From assembly GCA_003645845.1 (NCBI GenBank), contig QNCV01000179.1:1-5693 (forward strand): 5,693 nt of DNA. Direction: 5' to 3'. The notes under the pieces were generated by a model. It made no database searches, was not told where the DNA came from, and saw only the letters and a list, made by a program, of their open reading frames with translations. This DNA is from Fidelibacterota bacterium. GTDB taxonomy: Bacteria > Fidelibacterota > UBA2242. The position numbers and the translations under genes are program-made. Shown here piece after piece: positions 1 to 5,693 of the stretch; the stretch's first letter is position 1, and each line of letters starts with the position of its first letter.

Positions 1-612
1 AAATCTTGAAGATTTACCTACGTCAAAGTATTTAGTGACCTGATTGAGATTCTCTTCTGCAGACTGTAATGCCTCTTCCGATACGGAAAGAGTAGATTTC
101 ATAAATAAAACTCTGTAATACGAGGAAGTTACGTCGCTGAGAATTTGTTGCTCTGTGGTTCTTAATTGAGATTTGGCAATGTTATAACCCAATTTGGAAA
201 TTTGATAACCGTTCCAGATCGTTCCACCGGTAAATACAGGCTGTTGTAATTGCAAACCGCTGATTACAGTATTTTCCAACCCGAATGACATTTTTAAATA
301 ATCAGGTAAATCATTCGCACCGGGCATATTCATTTGGACGAAAATATCCTTTAAAAAATTGGGCATTATATTTTCCTGCATATCCCAGGAATGTTGCAGG
401 CTGGAAAAAGCGTTGATACTTGGTAACAAATTTCCCCGTGCTTCAGCGACTTGCTCTGCAGATTTTGTGACTCCTTCCCGGGCTAATTTTATACTTGGAT
501 TATTTTCTAAGGCAATTTTTTTCGCCGTATTCAAATCCAGATTAATTGTTTCAGAATAGGAATAGGTCACTGATAAAAAAAGTGTAACAAATAGTATAAA
601 TTTTCTTTTCAT
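1..612 (-). CDS. TolC-family outer membrane efflux protein, N-terminal part (partial, cut by left edge)
   Basis: An uninterrupted reading frame of 204 codons starts at ATG 612-610 and stays open to base 1, so the C-terminal half lies outside the window. GGAG at 621-624 sits 8 nt before the ATG. Residues 1-20 look like a signal peptide (basic MKRK, hydrophobic core, small residues before ETINLDL). The mature part follows the outer-membrane-efflux (OEP) pattern: LDLNTAKKIALENNPSI near 25-41, ARGNLLPSINAF near 58-69, QPVFTGG at 124-130, then a long helical stretch from about 131. The final residues, FDVGKSSRF, match the turn that usually precedes the 'D-LRAE' segment. Family members form a trimeric outer-membrane channel and periplasmic tunnel for RND, MFS or ABC exporters. 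It follows tetR by 13 bp, so it is probably controlled by that regulator; the partner adaptor and pump would be expected further left. Substrate unknown. Confidence 0.9.
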   Translation of the reverse strand, partial: MKRKFILFVTLFLSVTYSYSETINLDLNTAKKIALENNPSIKLAREGVTKSAEQVAEARGNLLPSINAFSSLQHSWDMQENIMPNFLKDIFVQMNMPGANDLPDYLKMSFGLENTVISGLQLQQPVFTGGTIWNGYQISKLGYNIAKSQLRTTEQQILSDVTSSYYRVLFMKSTLSVSEEALQSAEENLNQVTKYFDVGKSSRF

Positions 613-625
613 AGAACAATCTCCG

Positions 626-1222
626 TTATTTATTCTTATTTAAACCGACACCTCTTAATAATTGTTCAAATATTTTTTCCACAATATCCTCATCAATGGT
701 TTTTTCATTATTCATGATATGATTTCGGGTTATAATATTAGAGATACCAATAAGACTATATAAAAATAATTTCTTATCAATATCCGGTCTGAATATGCCT
801 TCGTCAATTCCCTGCTGAATTATCTTGATAATTATTTTTTCCTGCTTTTGGAATAAAGATTTATGATCGAGCTTGACAATATTTTTTGATTCGCTCATGA
901 ATATCCTTGAGACAAACCGTTTTATCATGCTACCTTTTTTAATCGGAATGAATCGATACAGCAAAATATCCTTTAATTTTTCTTTTGCATTTTTTTCGCT
1001 GTTTGAGATATTTCTCAGGTTTGTCATGAATTTTTCCATGATAAAGTTAAATATTCCCTCAAAAAGATGTTCTTTATCGGGGAAGTAATAATATATGGCC
1101 GGTTTACTGACGCCTGATTTTTCGGCGATCATCCGCATTGAAGTACCATCGTATCCATATTCTCCAAAACACTCGATAGCAACTTCGATGATTTTTTCTT
1201 TTGTGTTTTCGTCGGTGCTCAT
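626..1222 (-). CDS. TetR/AcrR-family transcriptional repressor, likely autoregulatory
   Basis: This 198-residue protein has the usual TetR length. Residues 8-53 form the N-terminal helix-turn-helix domain: KEKIIEVAIECFGEYGYDGTSMRMIAEKSGVSKPAIYYYFPDKEHLF, with the conserved G-x-x-x-T-S, IA-K-GVS and YYYF-K--L signature. The rest (about 60-198) is an all-helical ligand-binding and dimerisation domain with no recognisable specificity; it is rich in Lys and Ile. AAGGAG at 1228-1233 lies 5 nt before the ATG at 1222. It is the first gene of a minus-strand operon, with a TolC-family gene 13 bp downstream. Two palindromic operators lie in its own promoter, so self-repression with release by a pump substrate or related compound is the simplest reading. 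The inducer cannot be told from sequence. Confidence 0.93.
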   Translation of the reverse strand: MSTDENTKEKIIEVAIECFGEYGYDGTSMRMIAEKSGVSKPAIYYYFPDKEHLFEGIFNFIMEKFMTNLRNISNSEKNAKEKLKDILLYRFIPIKKGSMIKRFVSRIFMSESKNIVKLDHKSLFQKQEKIIIKIIQQGIDEGIFRPDIDKKLFLYSLIGISNIITRNHIMNNEKTIDEDIVEKIFEQLLRGVGLNKNK

Positions 1223-1235
1223 ACAGTCTCCTTAC

Positions 1236-1249
1236 TTACCGGTCGGTAA
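1236..1249. promoter_or_regulatory. TetR operator, promoter-start copy
   Basis: TTACCGGTCGGTAA is a perfect palindrome (TTACCG-GT-CGGTAA), the size and form of a TetR-family dimer site. It overlaps the downstream end of the -10 box and the predicted transcription start of tetR. It is the exact reverse complement of the copy at 1256-1269; the centres are 20 bp apart, about two helical turns, so two dimers could sit on the same DNA face. Confidence 0.75.
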
Positions 1250-1276
1250 TATAACTTACCGACCGGTAAGTAGCAA
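1248..1276 (-). promoter_or_regulatory. sigma70-type promoter of the tetR-tolC operon
   Basis: Read on the minus strand, TTGCTA (1276-1271) and TATATT (1253-1248) are separated by exactly 17 bp, a good match to -35/-10 consensus. Transcription would start near 1241, leaving a leader of about 20 nt before the ATG at 1222. The spacer holds one operator and the start region holds the other, so a bound repressor would block RNA polymerase directly. Position and match are seen; activity is inferred. Confidence 0.72.
1256..1269. promoter_or_regulatory. TetR operator, -35/-10 spacer copy
   Basis: TTACCGACCGGTAA lies wholly inside the 17-bp spacer of the tetR promoter. It is a perfect 6+2+6 palindrome and, with its neighbour, forms a larger inverted repeat with 17-bp arms (1233-1249 and 1256-1272) around a 6-bp centre. 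Binding here would occlude both promoter boxes. Confidence 0.75.
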
Positions 1277-1278
1277 GA

Positions 1279-1308
1279 ATTTTTTTTAATTTTATTGATT
1301 TTTTTTAT
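1279..1308 (-). promoter_or_regulatory. A/T-rich UP-element-like tract upstream of the tetR -35 box
   Basis: Thirty bases directly upstream of the tetR -35 contain only one G/C. They include two runs of eight A (minus strand; T8 at 1280-1287 and 1299-1306) spaced 19 bp apart. Such phased A-tracts can bend DNA and contact the RNA polymerase alpha subunit. This is suggestive only; the remaining bases to 1453 show no gene, RNA or clear terminator. Confidence 0.4.
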
Positions 1309-1453
1309 CGGAGATGATTCGGTTTGTATCTTTTTTGGATTATTTCTCGACTAAAGTCGGAACTTGGGGTAAGTGTCGCTCTATTTCACCGGCAGAAGCC
1401 TGTGGTTAACGGTTCTTATCCACTGATCTATCAAGAAATTCTAAGGGAATTTG

Positions 1454-1540
1454 CGGAGAGGAAGGGATTCGAACCCCCGTTAGCCGAAGCTAAACCGCAT
1501 TTCGAGTGCGGCGCGATCAACCAGACTCTGCCACCTCTCC
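1454..1540 (-). tRNA. tRNA-Ser, anticodon CGA
   Basis: Read on the minus strand this is an 87-nt class II tRNA. The acceptor stem is GGAGAGG (1540-1534) pairing with CCTCTCC (1461-1455), with discriminator G at 1454. The anticodon stem CCGCA/TGCGG (1511-1507 and 1499-1495) encloses the loop CTCGAAA with anticodon CGA at 1504-1502, reading codon UCG. A long variable arm, TTAGC-TTCG-GCTAA, marks it as a serine tRNA, and the T loop is TTCGAAT. CCA is not encoded (CAA follows the discriminator), so a CCA-adding enzyme is needed. The T-stem has two G-U pairs and the third D-stem pair appears to be A-C. It begins 33 bp after the tadA stop on the same strand, so the two are probably co-transcribed. 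No terminator was found before tetR. Confidence 0.95.
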
Positions 1541-1573
1541 GTACAAAAAGCGCAATAATTTAATCGTTATATA

Positions 1574-2059
1574 TCAATTTTCAAGTCTTGATTTTTCAAT
1601 ACGAATTTTATTAAAGAATGCGTCCAGAATAGATTGGCATTTTTCCGCCTCTACCCCGCCCCGGACAATCGTACGATGATTCATCAGGTTCAAATCACAA
1701 AGATTGTCAACCGATCCGCACATTCCTGCTTTCTCATCGTATGCCCCGAAAACGAGACGCGGGATTCGGGCATTTAATACTGCGCCGGCGCACATGGCAC
1801 ACGGTTCAAGAGTTACATAAAGCGTACAATCATCGAGACGCCAGGAATTCAGCGTGGATGCCGCTGAAGTAATCGCAATTATTTCTGCGTGTGCAGTCGG
1901 ATCGTTCAGACTTTCACGCATATTGTGACCTCTGCCAACAATCTGATTTTCATGGACGATAACTGCTCCAACGGGAATTTCGTTTTTCTCAAAGGCTTTT
2001 TCTGCTTCCTTGAAAGCAAAATTAATCCAATATTCGTCAGATTGTTCATAGTAATTCAT
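1574..2059 (-). CDS. tadA: tRNA-specific adenosine deaminase TadA
   Basis: This 161-residue protein of the cytidine/deoxycytidylate deaminase superfamily converts A34 to inosine in the wobble position of tRNA-Arg(ACG), allowing one tRNA to read CGU, CGC and CGA. The zinc and catalytic signature is complete: H57-A-E59 (in DPTAHAEIIAI), with E59 as proton shuttle, and P86-C87-x-x-C90 (LEPCAMCAGA), matching the positions of E. coli TadA. IPVGAVIV (28-35), RGHN (43-46) and RLVFGAYDEKAG (101-112) are further family marks that separate TadA from CMP/dCMP or guanine deaminases. Length is typical. No good Shine-Dalgarno precedes the ATG at 2059, but the N-terminus aligns naturally with the family. 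The neighbour is tRNA-Ser, not the TadA substrate. A divergent symporter operon starts 102 bp away. Confidence 0.96.
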   Translation of the reverse strand: MNYYEQSDEYWINFAFKEAEKAFEKNEIPVGAVIVHENQIVGRGHNMRESLNDPTAHAEIIAITSAASTLNSWRLDDCTLYVTLEPCAMCAGAVLNARIPRLVFGAYDEKAGMCGSVDNLCDLNLMNHRTIVRGGVEAEKCQSILDAFFNKIRIEKSRLEN

Positions 2060-2102
2060 GGCGAATGTTAAGAAAGTTTTCGTTGATTTTCAACTTTCAT
2101 CA

Positions 2103-2131
2103 TTGAATAAGTACTGCCGATTGTTTAAAAT
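2103..2131 (+). promoter_or_regulatory. putative promoter of the symporter operon
   Basis: TTGAAT (2103-2108) and TAAAAT (2126-2131) are spaced by 17 bp in the divergent gap between tadA and the symporter gene. Transcription would start near 2138, giving a leader of about 24 nt that carries GGAG at 2153-2156. The -35 matches consensus at 4 of 6 positions and the -10 at 5 of 6. Moderate confidence because the region is A/T-rich. No equally good minus-strand promoter for tadA was seen. Confidence 0.5.
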
Positions 2132-2137
2132 AAACAA
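2121..2137. promoter_or_regulatory. palindrome over the symporter -10 box (candidate operator)
   Basis: TTGTTTA-AAA-TAAACAA has perfect 7-bp arms around a 3-bp centre. It covers the proposed -10 box at 2126-2131 and reaches the expected transcription start, where a repressor would act. No regulator in this window is an obvious partner, and the sequence is unlike the tetR operators. A/T-rich palindromes can arise by chance. Confidence 0.35.
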
Positions 2138-2161
2138 CTTATTAACGACAATGGAGACCTG

Positions 2162-3856
2162 ATGGAATTACTGAAATCACTTTTATCTCAAGCTGCAAGT
2201 TTGATTTGGAGCACACCCGAATTTTTTCCTTTAATGATCATTCTGCTTTTGTTTACCGGTTTTTTCATGACTATGCGTACGCGGTTTATCCAATTTCGAC
2301 AGTTCATTCATGGCTGGAAAGTAATTCTTGGTCTATATGATAATCCTGAGGATCCGGGTGATATTTCTCATTTTCAGGCCATTTCCGCCGCACTTTCAGC
2401 CACGGTCGGCATTGGAAATATTGCGGGTGTTGCCACGGCGATTCACTATGGCGGGCCGGGTGCATTATTCTGGATGTGGGTAACCGCATTACTGGGCATG
2501 TCATTAAAATATGCCGAAGCCGTACTGGCTATCAAATTCAGAAAAATTCATCCCGACGGAACAGTTTCGGGCGGTCCCATGTACTATATCGAAAAGGGTT
2601 TAGGGCCAAATTTCAAATGGATGGCTGTTTTCTTTGCTGTAATGCTGGTCATTGCCAGTTTCGGCATCGGCAATACTATTCAGGCTTTCACTGTTGCGGA
2701 CCAGATGCGGGCGGATTTATCAATACCGACCTGGATAACCGGTTTATTGACCGCTTCCGTTGTAGGTTTGGTAATTATCGGCGGCATTAAACGTATTGGC
2801 AAAGTTGCTTCGTTTCTGGCTCCCGGAATGTGCGCTGTCTATATTTTAGGCGGACTTATTATTCTTGCGATAAATTACCAGACAATTTTGCCCAGTCTTG
2901 GATTGATCTTCAAATCGGCTTTCACTCCCACCGCGGGAATCGGTGGATTTGCCGGCAGCACTTTCCTGTATATGTTGATGTGGGGCGTTAAGCGCGGGCT
3001 TTTTTCCAATGAAGCCGGTCAGGGCAGTTCCCCGATAGCACATGCGGCTGCCAAAACCAACGAACCGGTTCGTGAAGGTGTTGTCGCGATGCTGGGGCCC
3101 TTTATTGATACCATTTTGGTATGCACAATTACCGGGCTTGTAATAGTCTGTACGGGAGTCTGGTATGAAAAAGTGCCGGAAACCGTTTTATTCAATGCGC
3201 AGGCAGATATCACAGTCGTCGAACGCGGAGCTGAAATTGTTCCTGACGCCGAAATTCGAGGCGCCCATATTCTTGGAAGAGAAATAATTTGTGAAAATGG
3301 TATAGCTGAAAATGCGGATTTTATTCGCAATCACTCTATTGTTGAGAAAGCCGTGATCATTGTAGATGATATTCCCTATTCCGGTAAATTATTTATTTCG
3401 GAAGCCGGAATTCCGGAAACAGATGATGCAGATTCAAAAATAGAACTTAGCGGTTTGACCCTTCAAAACGGTTCACCACTTACTTCACTGGCGTTTCAAA
3501 GAGGATTAAGCCGTATTGGAAACTGGGGTGGCATGATCATTACCATTGGTGTTTTCCTTTTTGCAATTTCCACTGCAATCAGCTGGTCCTATTACGGCGA
3601 CCGTGGCGCAGAATACCTTTTTGGCGGGAAAGCGGTGATATTTTACCGGATAATATATGTCGTTATGCACTTTATCGGCGCGGTTGTATCACTGGAAGTT
3701 GTCTGGAGTTTCGGAGATGTGGCAAACGGACTGATGGCGATACCTAATTTAATCGCTTTGATTTTTCTGTCCGGGATCGTCTATAAAATTACCCGTGAAT
3801 ACACATCAAGACCACAATTGACATATAAGCAAATCAAACATCGGGGAAATAATTGA
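2162..3856 (+). CDS. sodium:alanine/glycine symporter, AGCS family, with a large extra loop
   Basis: This 564-residue inner-membrane protein belongs to the alanine-or-glycine:cation symporters (TC 2.A.25), which take up small neutral amino acids with Na+. Diagnostic stretches are SATVGIGNIAGVATA (79-93), GGPGALFWMWVTALLGM (97-113, the family signature), SGGPMYYIEKGLG (136-148), RGLFSNEAGQGSSPIAHAAA (278-297) and ISWSYYGDRGAEYLFGG (473-489). Many hydrophobic segments spread from about 21 to 540. GGAG at 2153-2156, 5 nt before the ATG, supports the start. About 100 residues (337-436), soluble and acidic, lie between the GVW segment and the GMIITIGVFLFA helix, where better-known relatives have a short loop; this explains the length above the usual 440-500. 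By the positive-inside rule the loop faces the periplasm. It is the first gene of a tight operon; substrate is inferred from family only. Confidence 0.93.
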   Translation: MELLKSLLSQAASLIWSTPEFFPLMIILLLFTGFFMTMRTRFIQFRQFIHGWKVILGLYDNPEDPGDISHFQAISAALSATVGIGNIAGVATAIHYGGPGALFWMWVTALLGMSLKYAEAVLAIKFRKIHPDGTVSGGPMYYIEKGLGPNFKWMAVFFAVMLVIASFGIGNTIQAFTVADQMRADLSIPTWITGLLTASVVGLVIIGGIKRIGKVASFLAPGMCAVYILGGLIILAINYQTILPSLGLIFKSAFTPTAGIGGFAGSTFLYMLMWGVKRGLFSNEAGQGSSPIAHAAAKTNEPVREGVVAMLGPFIDTILVCTITGLVIVCTGVWYEKVPETVLFNAQADITVVERGAEIVPDAEIRGAHILGREIICENGIAENADFIRNHSIVEKAVIIVDDIPYSGKLFISEAGIPETDDADSKIELSGLTLQNGSPLTSLAFQRGLSRIGNWGGMIITIGVFLFAISTAISWSYYGDRGAEYLFGGKAVIFYRIIYVVMHFIGAVVSLEVVWSFGDVANGLMAIPNLIALIFLSGIVYKITREYTSRPQLTYKQIKHRGNN

Positions 3857-4665
3857 TGATTGACGATTCGAAATTGTATGATCTGTTTCAAACGGCGCTG
3901 ATTGCCGCTCAAAGCGCCGGGAAATTGATAAAACATTCCTCTCATAATATTTTGCATATTGATAAAAAAGGACGTGTAAATCTTGTTACGGAAGTAGACC
4001 GTCGGTCGGAGGAGCTCATCATTTCAATCATTCACGATAGTTTTCCCGAGCATCGCATTTTAGCCGAAGAGACCGATGAAATTGTGGGGAATTCGCCATA
4101 TAGATGGATTATTGATCCCCTTGACGGCACAACGAATTTTGTTCATGGATTCCCTGTGTATGCAGTTTCGATTGCAGTGGAATTTAACGGCAAAATTATA
4201 ATTGGCGTGGTTTTTGACCCGAATCGTAACGAACTCTTTTCCGCAATTGAGGATACCGGCGCTTTTCTAAATAATAAGCGGCTTAATGTATCACAAAACA
4301 AGGCGTTATCCGATTCATTAACCGCTACCGGATTCCCTTACGAAACAGGTACTGCTTTTGAAATAAATATGAAAATATTCAAATCGGTTTACGAAGTCTC
4401 TCAGGGAATTCGCCGAGCCGGTTCCGCAGCGCTGGATCTCTGTTATGTCGCTGCCGGTCGATTTGACGGTTTTTGGGAATTCGGATTAAATCCCTGGGAC
4501 GTGGCGGCCGGCGCATTGATCGTCAAAGAAGCGGGCGGAACAGTGACTTGCTTCAGAGGAAATCAATTTCAAACTGATAAAGCATCTGAGATAATCGCTA
4601 CGAATGGTAGAATTCATAACGAGCTTTTACAAATCATTAATACAAATAGAAGGATTAATCTATGA
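3856..4665 (+). CDS. suhB: inositol-1-monophosphatase family phosphatase (SuhB-like)
   Basis: This 269-residue cytosolic Mg2+-dependent phosphatase has all core motifs: the E71-E72 metal site (LAEETDE), WIIDPLDGTTNF at 84-95 with D87 and D90 as metal ligands and G91-T92 for phosphate, and WDVAAGALIVKEAGG at 214-228 with D215. The segment KGRVNLVTEVD (38-48) is the usual N-terminal loop. Length matches E. coli SuhB (267). The family hydrolyses inositol phosphates and related sugar phosphates; the symbol is a family-level assignment and the substrate is unproven. The start chosen is ATG 3856, overlapping the symporter stop as TGATG, with GGGGA at 3843-3847 eight nt upstream. An in-frame TTG at 3853 would add one residue and is less likely. 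The overlap suggests translational coupling with the symporter. Confidence 0.92.
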   Translation: MIDDSKLYDLFQTALIAAQSAGKLIKHSSHNILHIDKKGRVNLVTEVDRRSEELIISIIHDSFPEHRILAEETDEIVGNSPYRWIIDPLDGTTNFVHGFPVYAVSIAVEFNGKIIIGVVFDPNRNELFSAIEDTGAFLNNKRLNVSQNKALSDSLTATGFPYETGTAFEINMKIFKSVYEVSQGIRRAGSAALDLCYVAAGRFDGFWEFGLNPWDVAAGALIVKEAGGTVTCFRGNQFQTDKASEIIATNGRIHNELLQIINTNRRINL

Positions 4666-5693
4666 AAAAGTATCCGTTTCTAATGGTATTCTTTATTGTT
4701 TTTGTTCAGTTACTTAAAGCACAATTAGTTTATATAGTCGAAGATACTGACGAGAATGTCGAAATCGTGGGAAACTGGAAATCAGTTAATTATGAAGATT
4801 GTTTCGGCGGGAGTGCATTATACACTCGTAAAGGAGATGGCTCTGCTTGGGTTAGGTGGAACTACACTTTCAATTTTCCGGGCTTGTACCAGGTTGAAAC
4901 CTATGTGCGAGAATATAAATACGGTCAGGATACACGCTGGACTATTACGACGGCTCAGGGTGACACAACGGTAATCGTCGATGAATATTATAACCCGGGC
5001 TGGCAACTCATGGGAACATTTGAGTTTGATGAAACCACTTCGATTAAACTGACCAATTATTTCGAGAGCGATTCCGGCAATTATGTCTATGGTGACGCTA
5101 TCAGATTTACGTCGATGATGCCGCTATATAAATTATCCGGTTCGTTGATAATGAATGGACAAAATCAATTTGCCGAAGTCCGGTTTAAAATTGAGAAATA
5201 CGGTATATCCGAGCCAATCGCCGTAGAAACCATTAATTTCTCTGATCGAAGCTATTCTGTTGAGAATCTGACCCCGGGCTACTATAAGATAACCTGTTTC
5301 GCATGGGGATATGATTCCCTTGTTGTCGATTCTCTGGAAATTTCAGATCAGGATATTTCCAATTATGATTTGACGTTGAATCAGTCCCCGGAAGATACCT
5401 ATTCCATAAGCGGGTTGCTGGAATTTGATGACGCCAGCGATACTGCCAAGTGTATTGTAAATTTATTTAGCAATGAATCCGAGTTATTTGTTTCAACGGA
5501 TACAGTGTCAAATTCAGAAACCTATTCCCTGCCCTTCATTCCCAACGGAAATTACCGGTTGGAGTTTTCTGCGAATGGCTACATTGATGATAAAGATACT
5601 TACAGTTCATTAATCGTTTCCGATGCCGATGTTGTTTTAGACACGATGTTGTTATATGCTTATTTTAATTTTGCCTGGATAACAGATTCTCAT
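4662..5693 (+). CDS. secreted multidomain protein: golvesin-like domain, beta-sandwich repeats, start of a predicted metallophosphoesterase (partial, cut by right edge)
   Basis: The frame is open for 344 codons to the edge. The ATG overlaps the phosphatase stop (ATGA), and AGAAGGA at 4648-4654 lies 7 nt upstream. Residues 1-20 (MKKYPFLMVFFIVFVQLLKA) form a signal peptide, probably cut before QLVY. Residues 24-150 resemble the golvesin C-terminal-like/Xly carbohydrate-binding-like module: IVEDTD, VGNWKS, WNYTFNFPGLYQVETYV, GWQLMGTFEF and the closing GDAIRFT. Two beta-rich segments follow (about 156-239 and 247-331), each opening with Y-x-(L/I)-S-G and containing L/I-P-x-G-x-Y near the end (LTPGYY at 203, FIPNGNY at 292), like carboxypeptidase-regulatory or CNA-B-like sandwiches. 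The last ten residues, FNFAWITDSH, look like the first D-x-H metal motif of calcineurin-like phosphoesterases. Domain identities are by eye; the enzymatic part is inferred from two motif residues. Confidence 0.8.
   Translation, partial: MKKYPFLMVFFIVFVQLLKAQLVYIVEDTDENVEIVGNWKSVNYEDCFGGSALYTRKGDGSAWVRWNYTFNFPGLYQVETYVREYKYGQDTRWTITTAQGDTTVIVDEYYNPGWQLMGTFEFDETTSIKLTNYFESDSGNYVYGDAIRFTSMMPLYKLSGSLIMNGQNQFAEVRFKIEKYGISEPIAVETINFSDRSYSVENLTPGYYKITCFAWGYDSLVVDSLEISDQDISNYDLTLNQSPEDTYSISGLLEFDDASDTAKCIVNLFSNESELFVSTDTVSNSETYSLPFIPNGNYRLEFSANGYIDDKDTYSSLIVSDADVVLDTMLLYAYFNFAWITDSH

Noticed and set aside
873..1289. Plus-strand reading frames at 873-1088 and 1095-1289, antisense to tetR
   Set aside because: They mirror a clear TetR-family gene; neither has family-like composition.
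1348..1359. Short inverted repeat CGACT-AA-AGTCG as a terminator for the tRNA transcript
   Set aside because: The stem is only 5 bp with a 2-nt loop, and no T-run follows on either strand.
1290..1453. Search for a 4.5S/SRP RNA near tadA and tRNA-Ser, as in Bacillus
   Set aside because: The conserved SRP RNA core (GGTCCGGAAGGAAGCAG-like) is absent on both strands, and no extended hairpin of the right form was seen.
1324..1563. A 79-codon plus-strand reading frame across the tRNA gene
   Set aside because: Its C-terminal half is simply the antisense translation of tRNA-Ser, a well-known false ORF, and it has no family-like features or convincing ribosome site.
2072..2098. Nested inverted repeats (GAAAGTT/AACTTTC and GTTGA/TCAAC) just upstream of tadA
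   Set aside because: Arms are 5-7 bp and the two pairings compete. There is no attenuator, riboswitch core or T-run, so chance in A/T-rich DNA is enough.
2304..3330. Several 65-104 codon frames on both strands within the symporter gene
   Set aside because: All lie inside a well-supported transporter gene and show no motifs; they are out-of-frame or antisense shadows.
4756..5006. Short frames on both strands inside the secreted-protein gene
   Set aside because: The main frame is open for 344 codons with a signal peptide, ribosome site and domain-like pattern; the short frames have none of these.
1..5693. Mobile elements, CRISPR arrays, toxin-antitoxin or phage genes
   Set aside because: No transposase, integrase, regularly spaced repeats, terminal inverted repeats or target duplications were found on reading both strands.

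Overview
The window is ordinary bacterial chromosome, AT-leaning and densely coded, probably from a bacterium of the FCB (Fibrobacterota-Chlorobiota-Bacteroidota) assemblage or a relative such as Calditrichota or Marinimicrobia. Three things suggest this: a secreted protein with a golvesin-like module followed by beta-sandwich-like repeats, a signal peptide ending in KAQ, and a sodium:alanine symporter with a large extra loop. Recognisable Shine-Dalgarno sequences and sigma70-like -35/-10 boxes argue against a typical Bacteroidota genome. This placement is an inference of modest confidence.

Layout. Positions 1-1276 (minus strand) hold an efflux-type operon: a TetR-family regulator (626-1222) followed 13 bp later by a TolC-family outer-membrane protein that runs off the left edge (612 to 1). 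The tetR promoter (1248-1276) is overlaid by two perfect 14-bp palindromic operators. Positions 1277-1453 hold an A/T-rich upstream element and otherwise no gene that I can see. A tRNA-Ser(CGA) gene (1454-1540) and tadA (1574-2059) follow, also on the minus strand and probably co-transcribed with tadA first.

Positions 2060-2161 are a divergent intergenic region with a plausible plus-strand promoter and a palindrome over its -10 box. From 2162 to the right edge there is a tightly packed plus-strand operon: an AGCS-family sodium:amino-acid symporter (2162-3856), an inositol-monophosphatase-family enzyme (3856-4665, stop and start overlapping as TGATG), and a secreted multidomain protein (4662 to the edge, overlap ATGA). 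The last protein is cut exactly where a calcineurin-like metallophosphoesterase motif (D-x-H) seems to begin.

The left operon is read as self-repressed drug or solute efflux. The middle pair is translation machinery. The right operon combines solute uptake, a soluble phosphatase and a probable exported phosphoesterase, without an obvious single pathway. I see no mobile element, CRISPR array, phage gene or clear new defence system. The most interesting items are the extra domain inside the symporter, the truncated golvesin/phosphoesterase protein and the twin-operator promoter.
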